64,000 nt of DNA from Crocodylus rhombifer. Taxonomy: Eukaryota > Chordata > Crocodylia > Crocodylidae. The stretch covers positions 326,952 through 390,951 of the forward strand of contig JAVSML010024594.1 in assembly GCA_038503035.1 (NCBI GenBank), read 5' to 3'. The position numbers were made by a program, and so were the translations under genes. Of the stretch, positions 22,737-32,927 are shown piece after piece. The notes beneath the pieces are model-generated. The model had not been told where the DNA came from. It ran no database searches and saw only the letters and a program-made list of their open reading frames with translations. Position 1 is the first letter of the stretch, and each line of letters starts with the position of its first letter.

Positions 22737-23639
22737 ATCTTCTCCAGAGAGCAGGACTGGCCCTGCCCCTCTGCTCCCTAGCTGAACCAGTGATGGCTGG
22801 CTCACTGGCCCCACAGACGAACCCTGGTTGGGGTCTGGGGCCAGGGAAGGGGGTTAAACTCACCTTCCCCCAAATAGGAAGCTGTCCTCCCCCACCCTGC
22901 TAAACTTACTGCTTACTGCAACTGTGGAGTACAAATCCCAGAAACACCTGGAAGCAGGAAGAGGAAGTGATGAGCAACCCTACAGAGTCCTGCTGCTGTG
23001 ATTGGGGACTGCAAATCCCAGGGACCTTGGGGGCAGCAGGAAGAGGGAGCAAACAAACACACAGCCTGTGATGGCTACATGCCAGAGAGCCATGCTCTAG
23101 CACCCCCTCACCCCTGGCATCTGGCTTGAGGTACTGCAGGCCTGAATCAAAAGTGAATGTCTGTTCATTTGTTTATTGGTTCAATCTATGCAGCTTAAAC
23201 TAGCCTGCAAAGACTGAATTGATTCAGCCTTGTGCTTTTTGACTGTCTGTCCGTAGCCCATAAGGCACCAGAAATGGTGCTAGTAAGGCAAAGGAAACAT
23301 TTAGCAAGGCTTGTCGACAACCTAACCATGCCAAGCACAGAAAAGCCAGGTGCGGGGCATCTAAGTAGTATGCAGGGAAGTGGGAAGACGGTAAGAGATG
23401 CAGAAGCAGCAGTTTAGTTATCTGTCTGAGACAGTCACTACATGCTCTCAGATAGCAGTACAATCCTCCGTCCCACCATCGCAGGAAAGTGGATAACCAT
23501 TTCTAACTCCATGAAGACTGCAGAACTCCCTTCCCAAAGCAACTATCAGATCCACATGCAAAGATGATAGTGCCAAGAAAACTGGTGCCTAACTTCAGAT
23601 AGGAACATTGAGGCAGGCAGTCTATGCTGTCAGATACTT
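22737..23639. repeat. unclassified repeat-like segment with internal duplication
   Basis: Two imperfect copies of a roughly 45-base module, CTACAAATCCCAG-like followed by ACCTGG..GCAGGAAGAGG, lie at about 22,928-22,970 and 23,007-23,052. The ACTACAAATCCCAG motif is common in reptile DNA-transposon-derived repeats. The rest, to the CR1 at 23,640, is unclassified and probably also old transposon sequence. Confidence 0.4.
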
Positions 23640-24850
23640 TTATAGCCCTTTATAGCTGAAAATGCAGGGCTGGAAAGGGACTTCCTAGGGCATGTGATCT
23701 ATTCCCCCTGCTCTCTTTTACAGACTGATCAAGCTCGCGCCACCTGAAATCTAGTTGTGTGCAATCCCCACTCCTGCTGACAGGTTATTCTAGAACTTCG
23801 CTCCTTTGATGGTTAAAGACCTCTAATTTCCAGCTGAAATGTATTCGTGGTCAGTTTAATCCTATTTCTTGTATAAACTTTGCCCTTTAGCTTAAACAGC
23901 TTTTCTATCTTTCCAGTGCTCATTCCCCATGTATTTATGAAGAGCAAACCTATCCCCACCTCAGCTCTTGTCCCACTAGGCACAACAAGGCAGGTCCAAT
24001 TAATCTCCTTTCCTAAGACAGCCAATCCCTTGATCACCTTGTTGCTTTCACTCCAGCTGTTCTTGCTGGAGTTCATCTACCCCGAACACAAGTGACCGCA
24101 ACCATCCAACTCCTGTTGATGACAAGTGAGGTCTCACCTGTGCCTTTTGCAAGTGCATTAGTCTTTCACCGGTTCTACCAGAAATACCTTTTTGCACAGC
24201 CACATTGCACTGGTGGGTCACAGTCATCCCATGACTAAGCAATACATCTAGATCTTTACCCTCCTCTGTCACCTCCAACAGATCGATGCTTGAGGAATGC
24301 CACTAGTAACCTCCCTCCACCCAGATGTTTCCCCTTTAGCATTTTTTACTTCCCATTACTCAGTTCCTCCCCACCATACAGTTATATTGCACTAATCCCC
24401 ATCTCCAGTTTCACTGATAATCTTCCACATAGAGCACTATCAGATGTTTTACTGAAATGTGGACAGATTAAGGCCTACTGCTTTTTCCTCTCCTAAAAAA
24501 CCTAATTTATTATCATCGAAGGTGATCAGGTTAGTCTACACCATGCTGCCTTTTAGCCTGATTTCTTGACTTCTAAATGCTAACATTTACTCCTTCAAGA
24601 ACAGGGTTGAAGCCATTCATATTCATGGGTGGGTAGAATCCATTACTTTTCCTGCTGTACCACACAAATGCAAGTTTTCCATTTGTGTGGTACGGTCATA
24701 TGACACTGCACCCGACTTGACAGACTGAATATGTCTTGCTAGCAGACCTGCAATTCTGTACGCCAGCTTTTCTAGTATCCTGCAACAGAGATCAGGCAGC
24801 TCCTCCAACGTTAGGATGTTAATCACTGTAGAAAGTTCCAGTCTCTCATA
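23640..24850 (-). mobile_element. CR1 LINE, 3' 1.2 kb, decayed
   Basis: Reverse complement of CR1. From the left it shows AAATGCAGGGCTGGAAAGGG (3' untranslated side), TTTATGAAGAGCAAACC, CAGTCATCCCATGACTAAGC, CTAGATCTTTACCCTCCTCT, GTCACCTCCAACAGATCGAT, CATTGCACTGGTGGGTCACA, CAGATGTTTTACTGAAATGT, AAGGTGATCAGGTTAGTC and AGCAGACCTGCAATTCTGTA. All match, in order, the antisense of reptile/bird CR1 reverse transcriptase. Many stops and indels make it inactive. It is the longest repeat in the window. Confidence 0.85.
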
Positions 24851-24936
24851 ATGACAATATCCAGTAATGCTTCCACAGTACGAGAGATCATGACCAATAC
24901 GATCAACGGGAATCTTGACCCTTGGACTGAACTAAC

Positions 24937-25597
24937 AGAATCAGAAAAGCCGCTACGAATTTTGGGCTATTACAGAAACGTGCATGGAATAACAGCAAAG
25001 TATGGACAGAAACATGGACTACACATGCTAGGCACATCAAGAGATTGAACAGCTTCCACATGAGATATCTGTGTAAGAGCCTGAAAATACAGAAGAAAAC
25101 CAAACACGGAGGTACTGGAGGACTGACACGTTTGGAGACTACTATCAAAGAGAGGAGGTTGCAATGGACTGACCACATCAGGAGAATGGAGAAGACTGTA
25201 TCCCCAAAAATATTTTGAATAGCGTGATTCGAGACAGCTCTAGAAACCGGGATCGTTCTTGATGGTGGTACCACGATGCGTGCAAAAACAATATGAACAA
25301 GGTTAATTTGATATCTTCCATGTTACCGTTGTAAAATGATAAAGTCATTCAACAAAAGGTAGAAAGCTGGGAGGAGCATGCAGAATCCCATCCGGTCGGG
25401 AGGGAATATCTAGCACCAGCTCAACGTGGTGCGGCTTGGATCCGGCGGATGGAAGCCCAGCGAGAAAGGAGGAAGCAGCCGCTGCAAACGTGGACTCCAA
25501 CTCAGGCAACACACGGATCTGTGAAAGTTGTAACGAGCTGCGTCACTCTCAAGTTGGCCTTGTCAGCTACAGAGGGACTCATCAGGCACCCGACTAG
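24937..25597 (+). mobile_element. non-CR1 LINE relic: carboxy-terminal part of a reverse transcriptase ORF
   Basis: An uninterrupted frame at 24,937-25,215 reads RIRKAATNFG..TETWTTHARHIKRLNSFHMR..ERRLQWTDHIRRMEK..SPKIF. This is the hallmark order (RI.KA..AFG, ETWT..RHI..LN.FHMR, QLRWTGHV.RM) after the polymerase domain of a widespread non-LTR retrotransposon family. A second frame (25,239-25,340) gives YHDACKNNMNKVNL. Another (to about 25,480) gives ESWEEHAESHPVGRE..MEAQRERRK. A third (25,496-25,597) ends CESC..SQVGLVSYRGTH and a stop, the usual terminal zinc-knuckle-like C..C..RIGL.SH..TH. A deletion is likely near 24,985. I do not assign the clade. Confidence 0.75.
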
Positions 25598-25798
25598 GCC
25601 TCTTACGTGCGCACCAGGATCCAGAGGATTGACGGTTGCCTACTACCAACACCCTAACCCTACACGAGGGTCTACAGTAGACACCCCCCAGCCCAGTACT
25701 ACCCAGGAGAATTATCTTTTACAACAGCTCCCCAAAGTGATTTTGGCCCAAACCAAGTTGTCCCATCGCTGAGTTCTCTAATCGGTGATGCAGTGGAG
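25598..25798. other. short flank, possibly the LINE 3' untranslated end
   Basis: This follows the LINE stop codon and includes ACCAACACCCTAACCCTACA. No poly(A) or tandem tail is evident. Confidence 0.3.
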
Positions 25799-26112
25799 CA
25801 GGGGTGTCAAACTCGCCCCAGGCCCGATTTGGACCTTGTGGCTCCTCCCAGGCAGGATCCACGGGGCTGGTGGCAACCAAGGCACGTCCAGGGGCAGTGG
25901 CAGGGCCAAGAGCCAGCAGTGGGGCCAAGTCGCTGCAGGGTGAGCAAAGGCTTTATCTGTGCAGACCTCGCTCAACTCTGACCGCTGATATCCCGGGGCC
26001 CTGAATCCTGCGACAGACCTTGCCCCCATCTTCTGGGTGCCCACCGGTAGTCTGGCAGCCTGGATGGAGCGGTTCTGCAGGCTGGATCCAGTCCATACGC
26101 TCAACACCTATG
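25799..26112 (+). mobile_element. hAT-type non-autonomous element, both ends present
   Basis: The left end CAGGGGTGTCAAACTCGCCC and right end TCAACACCTATG (expected TTGACACCCCTG) are inverted-repeat termini. The near-terminal GGCTGGATCCAGTCCATACG corresponds to the usual GGCCGGATCCGGCCCGC box. The length of 314 bases and GC-rich body suit a deletion derivative without a transposase. An 8-base target duplication cannot be read cleanly (GCAGTGGA on the left, CAGCACGG on the right). Confidence 0.7.
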
Positions 26113-26230
26113 CAGCACGGTGTAAACAACACTACCTCACCACTTTTCCTACATGCATCGCTCATCAAGAGCCCCTACTTCAATGCCTGTGGTCCCAGGT
26201 GCGATGGCTATCCCACCACATTCAGCTTTA

Positions 26231-26395
26231 TAGCCGGCACCGGTAGTTCAGTTCTTCCATTTGGTCATTCAAGCTCCTTAAACTACCAAGGTGTTTATAC
26301 GCTAGTGCCTGTAGGACATCACCCAATTTCCCAGCTAGATTAATCACAGCTCTTTCACCGAGTTGCTTCCCTCTCAACTGCTCCCACACAATTTC
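26231..26395 (-). other. short helical open frame, possible mobile-element ORF1 relic
   Basis: On the minus strand 55 codons stay open without a start Met: EIVWEQLRGKQLGERAVINL, AGKLGDVLQALAYKHLGSLR, SLNDQMEELNYRCRL, then a stop. The sequence is charged, Leu-rich and likely coiled-coil. It lies next to transposon relics, and a second charged helical minus frame (MDSTEKKIQGAGKQLESLQG..) is at 27,154-27,336. An ORF1 of an old retroelement is one explanation. The family is not identified. Confidence 0.3.
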
Positions 26396-27862
26396 TCATT
26401 CGCTAGTATCTCTCTTTCCATCCTCTTTTACTTACTTTCCCTCGACCTGTGCATTAAACCCATGTGTGGAGGAGTCCCTCCCACTGTTTTTCCTCTATTT
26501 CTGAGTTTAAAGCTCTTATTAGTTGTGCCAGCCTTGTGTTCAGGTAAAATCAATCCATCAAGAAAACTCCTCATATCATGACAACTCCCAGGGCTCAAAT
26601 GTAACAGAGTGTCTATCACAGCACCAATCTTGGAGTTACCTGTGGATCTCCATTACCTTGTCGCACCTTTGTCATCTTTCTCTAGGGAAAGGAAGAAGTC
26701 GGTGAAGTTGGCATTTCTCAGTGTTTTCCCACCCGGCTTGACATCTATTGCAAAGAGAATCTGGCAGTCTCACCGTTTCTCTCTTAAGGACAAATGCTGG
26801 ACTGCTCCCTGCTCTCATAATGATTTTTTCCAGCATCAGGTCCGCATCTCAAACCTTTGTTCAAGACAGAAGGTCCACCTGCTTGCGACAGACCTACCTG
26901 TTCATCTCAGAAAGCAGCCCTTGCTTCTGCAGACCCGCATCAGGTTTGTCGAGGTGGCATGAACTGCAGGCTCGCCCCATCTACTCTTCTGGGCCTCCAG
27001 GTCTCGACTACCTTCGTCCTTCCTTGTGCCGAAACGGTTCCTTCCCTTCTTTCTTATCACTTCGCCTTCTACCTGCTTCTCCTTGCTCTGTAAGGTACTA
27101 ATCCAAGTCAACTCGGCTTTTCCCTGCAGACTCCCTCAGACTTGTCCTCATGGCTATTTTCTTCCATAGCTCACCCTCTTCTCCTCTAGAAGTCTGCCTT
27201 CTGTGACCTCTCGATCAGCCCATGAGCTGGTATACAGCTTTCTCTCTTCTTTCCTCCCTGCAAAACTCTCCAAATGCCCTTGCAAACTCTCTAGCTGCTT
27301 CCCAGCTCCTTGGATCTTCTTTTCAGTGGAGTCCATCAGACAACAAATGATTTCTTGTCAGGCACTCAAGGAAAAATCTCTCTCTCAGCTTCTGTGCCCA
27401 GAAACCTTCACATCTCCTCTCTTCCTTTGGTCGTTGGTAGTGCTGCCTCAACATTTTCTCACCCCCTAACTTCAAGAAGAAAGAATTAAAGTCCACAAGC
27501 CCCCTTCTGCTACAAAAGCTCTCCTGTTCACTAGCAGCAGATATCTATATCTCATTATATAATCCAAACAATTCTGGTAGTTTTGCAAGGAAACGACATT
27601 CCTTTTAAACAGAGCTCTACAGCTACAAAAAGTTTAAATGCATTCCCAAATGCCTTTCTCCTTGTTTCCTGTAATTTTTGAGGTACAACTTTATTGCAGG
27701 TATAGATGGACTATGTGGCAGTATACAGCCATTTGGCAGAGATGTAAATGGGTGAAGATTACTTGACAGCTTCCCGCTCTACGCAAAACCCTAGAGTACA
27801 GCTCCTAAGGACTCAGGAATGACAACACCTCAAGTCTGAAAAGGAAAGGACGACAACAGCGA
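26396..27862. other. pyrimidine-rich plus strand, unclassified
   Basis: From about 26,400 to 27,480 the plus strand is strongly C/T-rich and the minus strand correspondingly purine-rich. The segment ends abruptly near the AT-rich stretch at 27,530. No known repeat or exon is recognised. It adjoins the repeat nest and may be the 5' part of an old retroelement. Confidence 0.35.
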
Positions 27863-28110
27863 ATGAATCCAGGTAATTCAGATGAGGATCCCCTCGACAC
27901 TGCTTTCACAAAGCTGGCAGCGTGCACCAGCAATGGAAGGGGGCACATCCAAAAAGTGGAACGTACAGAGGAAACCTCAGAGAATTTTGTTTCCAACTAT
28001 CTGCTGCGGAGCAACACCACTGTACAGAAACACGCCTGGTTTTACTACGCTCCAAGCATGGATGTCTTTGCAAGGGGTCTTATCCCCATCTGAGAACGTC
28101 AAGGTGAGCG
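27863..28110 (+). other. open segment with donor-like end, exon or repeat
   Basis: On plus, ATG at 27,863 opens 76 codons with ordinary protein-like composition (NPGNSDEDPLDTAFTKLAAC..). The frame stops at 28,093, just before a donor-like GTCAAG/GTGAGC near 28,102. The minus strand is also open for 97 codons (27,977-28,270). No acceptor pairs convincingly, and the product is not recognised. It may be an unlisted repeat. Confidence 0.2.
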
Positions 28111-28599
28111 CGCTCCACTGCTGCTTTACAAGCCATGCTTCCACGTGCGTTTGAAATGCCACGGCTGCCTTCCACAATGCCCCCTGCCAGCCCACGCACA
28201 TCACGGATTCACCGCCCGTTTGGGACACACGCCTCCTTACCCACCACTCAAAACCCCTCAGGTGCCCCAACCTTCAAGGCCAGGGAACCACAATCTGTGG
28301 TTGGGGGGAGCACCCCAACTCCTCCTTCCCTCCTTTACAGTACCCAAGAGTTACGCGCCCATCTGCACTCGAGCTGCGTGCCCTTCTGCTCCACAGTTTG
28401 CACTTACAGCCCAGACCAGCGCTTTCCCTGCGCAGACCGTCCTTTCCCAAAGGACATGAACTTTCCTGACGTGAGTCATCCTTGCTGTCAGGAAACATCT
28501 TACTCTGTCCAGGCCTGGCCCAGCCAGTCTTCAGATCAATGCTCTTCTTTCGCCTTGTGTCCTTCGCATCCCTATCAGAGCCCGGAGATAGCCTTTCCC
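28111..28599. other. no recognisable feature
   Basis: The longest open frame of the window (28,135-28,905 plus, 256 codons) crosses this stretch. It runs through the hAT element at 28,600-28,904, is Ser/Pro/Cys-rich and has an equally open antisense, so I treat it as chance. Confidence 0.5.
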
Positions 28600-28904
28600 A
28601 TGGCCTTGCTTAGCACCTCTAGCCCGCGGGATCTTGTATCCGAGTCCCTGGCCTTCCTGCACGGGACTGGAGCCCTTCCAGCACTCGTCCAAAACCGCCC
28701 TGCTGACAAAGATCAAGGGCCTGGGATAGCAGTTGGCAACGCTTTTCTGGCCAGAAGGACCCAGCTCCAGTCCGAGGTCGGGGGATGCCAGGATCTGCTT
28801 CTCCTTGCTGCCCAGCTGTGGGGCACAGCGCGCAAAGCCCCCAGCTCTGGGTCGGATCCACTGGCTCTTGGATCCAGCTGTGGGCTGTTGATTGCCAACC
28901 CCTG
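28600..28904 (-). repeat. hAT-type non-autonomous element
   Basis: On the minus strand it starts CAGGGGTTGGCAATCAACAG, a hAT terminus like that at 2,704. The body includes CACAGCTGGATCCAAGAGCC. The opposite end is not recognised, so the left boundary is approximate. Confidence 0.5.
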
Positions 28905-29734
28905 ACCCAGGAGCCTGGGGAGTCAAATTCAGAGCAGCACAAGGTTAACTTCAGATGTCCGGCGCGTGCACGCTGGACACGAACAGAGGAAGCTACAATG
29001 CAGCTCTCAGTCAGCTGCTTTTGCTCAGAAGAGGCCTGGGCAGCTGTGGCCAGAGCCAGGTGATGTCTGGGAGCTGGCATGCAGCAGCCGTGAGCGTTTG
29101 TTCGGAGGGGCGCGGGAAGAGGAGGCAGCAGCACCCACAAGCCTTTAGCCTAGTATTCAACCCTGAGTATTTTCAGATGTGCAACAGCAATTACCATCCC
29201 AGCAGCCTATTTACATACTGTCACAGCACAGCAATTAAAGGACTGCATGTTGTTCTGTACATATAACAAGTAAATTCTTCTGTTTTCCTCTTATTGAGTC
29301 CAGCTTTAGAGAAATGCCGTTCTGGCAGTCACGGTATAAGCCTCAGGACACACCAGTCTACGTGCAACACCATATTGTCTCGATTAGAAGTCAACCTCAC
29401 ATTTTCAGGTTTAATTCTAGCAAAAACAGCTTCTTCCTTGAATGTTAGTTGATAACTACAGTTCAAAACCTTGAACGCTTAAAGGGGAATCATATGTCCA
29501 AGGAAAGGACCTGAAATATTAAGTGCATGACATGTACTAAAAGAAAAAAAAACAAACAAAAAACACACACACACTAAAAACATTTCTAACTTTCTGATCT
29601 TGTATGGAGAATAGAAAAATACTGCAATTATGAAAGTCAAGCAGGGGAACCTGATTACAGGGTGACCCTGCATATAAGTGATCTGCAAGGGTCGGGGGGT
29701 AGATTTAGACCAGTACGGTAATAATTTGTGGTTG
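28905..29734. other. mostly featureless, with an A-rich/CA microsatellite
   Basis: An A-run with AAAC units and (CA)n lies at 29,541-29,575. The stretch 29,150-29,280 is AT-rich and repeat-free (CATCCCAGCAGCCTATTTAC) and could be weakly regulatory. No gene is seen. Confidence 0.5.
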
Positions 29735-29890
29735 TGCTGGAGTGATGTTGTAGCTGTGATAGTCCAGGAAACGAGGCAGGGGTTTTGGGGGGTGGTATCT
29801 TTTACTGGACCACATGCATGGCTGGGGTAAACTTCGACTAGCTTTCGAGCGTGGGGCACTCCAAGGTCCCTTCTGTTGGGGACACCCCAG
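29735..29890 (-). repeat. dispersed LINE/SINE tail family (TTGGTCCAATAAAA type)
   Basis: The plus text GATGTTGTAGCTGTGATAGT, GGTGGTATCTTTTACTGGAC, CACATGCATGGCTGGGG, CTAGCTTTCGAGCGTGGGGC is the reverse complement of the widespread amniote tail with CTCGAAAGCTTGTCTAAC, TTGGTCCAATAAAAGATAT and CCAACACGGCTACAAC. A second copy in plus orientation is at 45,455. The parent element class is not assigned. Confidence 0.65.
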
Positions 29891-31704
29891 CCCCTGTTTA
29901 AAGCCACCAAGCAGAGCTACAAGCTTTCAGAGACCACAACTGCCTATCGTCCTGGTTCAGCTCATCCCACCAAGGGCCATATCCACATGGGTTCAAGTCC
30001 TAGGCCCCAGACAGAAGGGTAGAGGAAGGCGGGAAAAGAACGAACTTGGGCATAGCGGAGTGACGAGGATTTCCAGGTAGGCCCTGCCAAGCGTTTACCT
30101 TTACCGCGAGTACCTTTTCCTGAAGGCAGCTGAAAAGACATGTGAACGGAAGAACAAACAAGGTTCTTTCCAAAAGCAGAACCAGGGCCTGCTGGAAAAA
30201 CACCGCTCCGAATTCCAGCTTCCCTGCACGCCTTCTGTCCTTGGCAGCCCCGCGTAGCTGCCTTTAGTTTATGAACAGGTAACTCTCCTGAACGGGGGCT
30301 CCCCACGGGTGCACGGCATCTCCTGCCTCCTTTGCCCTCTGCCTTGTTCTTGCTTTCAAGTCGCTTCTAGTTGCAAATCCATCACATCTGCTGCACGCTC
30401 TGCAGGGCACAGAGTTAACACACAAAACACACACACACTAGGCGTGTGGGACTGAGCAGCCACGCTTACGTGTGACCTGCAACCAGAGACCATTTGCGCA
30501 CTTCTTTTTCTGCTCTGGAAGGGTTAAAAAGATGGCTCAAATTGTCTTCATTCGGAAACCAAAAGGGTTTCATTCTGTGTGGCTTTCACATTCAGAGGGA
30601 AGGTCTCTTCTCTCTTCTCTCCTGGCAGGCTCTATAACAAGTGGAGACCTGCCAGGAGACACTGGCAGACAGACTTTGTGAAAGTTGCAAGAGGCCAAGA
30701 AAACTTCCCACTTACATTTTCTGAATCCTCCAAAGAGAAAACTCTTGCAGCCACAGGGAAGCCAAGCAGAAACTCTCCCAGACCCCAACCTCTTTATATG
30801 TCACGCAGGGGCGAGACAGGAACAGGCCAAGTTGCCCCCTGCCTCCCACCCACCTTGGGTCATTCGATATAACACACGCATCCCCTAGTCTTTCATGCAC
30901 TGTGCTCCGTTTTGGAGAGTTAACCCTTCAGAGAAAGCGCCCGGGCCCTGCAGGGGCGGGCAAAGCGCCCAGCACACAGTAGAGATTTTGCAGTAACGAG
31001 CACTCCCTGATGCACGCGGACAACGAGCGCAGGCATGTCAGGGCTCGTCTCCGTCCCACGGGGAAAGCACAGCCTGGCAGGAAGAAATCCATTTATTTTG
31101 GCACACAGATCTCAGCACTCAACCCTTCCCCACGCTGAAGGAGAAGTTCAAACCTCCCTGTACTCCTGAACGGCTCTTCACCTCGGGCGTGTGGGAAGGA
31201 GAAACACTGTTGTGCAAGTTTAACCCCAGATGAAACTCTCTCAGGTAACCCACCCCCTCACCTCGGACAGCTTTGAATATTAGCTCGCAGCACTGATCCC
31301 CCAGGAAGGGAGCAAGGGAGGGGAAAAGGGGGGACAGAGGAGATCCCACCTCCGTAATCCTCAGCGAGGGTGCCCGAGGTCCTCTGAAGGATGCCACGGG
31401 GGGCCACACGATATTAGCACGGTCGGGTGTGCAAACATCGACGTGCGATTTGCAAAGTACACACAGAGCGATAGAAACCTCCGCTCTGCTGTGGGCCGAG
31501 TTCTCCGCAATAGAAAACTATTTTCCCACAGGCAAAAAAACCAAGCGAGGACTAAGAGCTGGCGTTTTCTGAAAGAGGCCTCAAGTCCCACTGAAACGGA
31601 GATCCTCGCTTCCCGGCAGACCGACACGCCGAGCAAAAAAAGACGGTCGTCCGGGTTCTCTTCCACCTACACCCTTGAAGTTAAGGTAGGGGGGCAGGTG
31701 TTAA
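29891..31704. other. no recognisable feature
   Basis: No supported repeats or exons. A short pyrimidine tract (TCTCTTCTCTCTTCTCTCC) is at 30,603-30,621. Confidence 0.5.
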
Positions 31705-31960
31705 GGAGAGCTTGAAAATGGTTTAGTAGGAGCTGCACCTCTGGGAATGGATTTGATGTCAAGTGTCAGCAAGTAAATTGCTATTGGCTTCTCAATAAGC
31801 AGCAGCAGTGAGCTAAGTGTTTCCCTGTGTTGTGCAGGCTCTCTCAGACTCAATACAGCGGTATTGACAGCACAATCACAGAGTAATCCAGGCTCCACTA
31901 ATATCTCAGCACTTCCTCATTGAAAATACTTTCCACTTGGACATCAGCCCATTACCCTGG
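31705..31960. promoter_or_regulatory. candidate conserved non-coding element
   Basis: Repeat-free block with GGATTTGATGTCAAGTGTCA, GCAAGTAAATTGCTATTGGC, TTCTCAATAAGCAGCAGCAG and CACAATCACAGAGTAATCC. It contains TAAATTG, a CCAAT box on minus (ATTGG) and SOX-like CAATA/ACAAT cores. A small inverted repeat CAATACAGCGGTATTG lies at 31,851-31,866. There is no coding frame with splice sites. Confidence 0.42.
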
Positions 31961-32888
31961 GCTAGAATCATAAGCATCATCCCCCAGCCACTAAGATGTG
32001 TCACCAGCATTGCCCTCCGCGTCTTGTCAGGGCGCAGGCAAAATCTCGTCGCAGCAAAGGGCTTCCTCTCCCAGTAGCACATCACCCGTGGACAAGACTC
32101 GCCACTGGACAGGAACAAAAGTGGCCCACGGCTGTATGAAAAGCAGCTCAGCAGCTGGTGAAGAGCACCGGCATTTCCTCGCTCGGGATTAAAGGTTCAT
32201 TCTGGGAAACAACCCTGTGCCCCACTGTACTCCCTTTTCACATCATCTACCTTGCATTGTAGGCTGTCCTCGCAATCATCTGACGAGCCACACGCATGCA
32301 TTGCACCACAGAAACGGGCACATCAATGTTTTTATGCCACAACGGGCTGTCACCGCTAGGTTCAGACAGGCAGCTAGAGCTCCTTCTGGGTACATGAACC
32401 GAGAGCGCTCTGATGGCTGCCCTTGAAGTCCTTTATTTTCACCAGCTTATGCTTTGTTTGTGCTCTGGTACCACTATGAAAATCCATCCTGGGGGACTGC
32501 TAGGCTGCCCATCTGCTCGGACACAACTATTAGGGACTGGTCAGTTCTTATCTTGAATACTAAACCTTCTGCACTTGTCGTGCTCTTTTCATCCACAGAT
32601 GGAAACACACTTCAAAAAGTTAAGCAAGTTTCCCATTTTACAAGTAAAAATTATGCCCGAAACACATCTATGCAATTTGAAGATCTGTCCCCTTTAAAGC
32701 ATAGTGAGACTTCAGCCTAATGCTGCACCGAATTCAGTCTTTCACGCCTTTCAAAGTTGTAGGGCTGTCCTAGCCTGAAACATCAGGAACCCTGAAGGGT
32801 TCTCAAACCCATGACTGGAAGTTTAATTTTAAAAAAATAAAAACAAAATGTTATAATCTGTAAGAACTGAATCTACTACTGGAGCCAA
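31961..32888. other. no recognisable feature
   Basis: Unique sequence. No repeat, CpG block or exon is supported. Confidence 0.5.
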
Positions 32889-32927
32889 GCAGATGTGGCC
32901 TGCGAGCTACGAGTCCGGCAACTGCTG
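32889..32927 (-). repeat. hAT-type terminus
   Basis: On minus, CAGCAGTTGCCGGACTCGTA then GCTCGCAGGCCACATCTG matches the CAGGGGTYGGCAACCCGCGGCTCGCGAGCCACATG layout of hAT-derived ends. Only the terminus is recognisable. Confidence 0.45.

Noticed and set aside
25640..25680. ACCAACACCCTAACCCTACA as interstitial telomeric repeat
   Set aside because: Only one CCCTAA unit. There is no tandem array.
28135..28905. Longest open frame (256 codons, plus)
   Set aside because: It runs into a hAT element, has no domains, is Ser/Pro/Cys-rich, and the antisense is equally open. Chance in GC-rich DNA.
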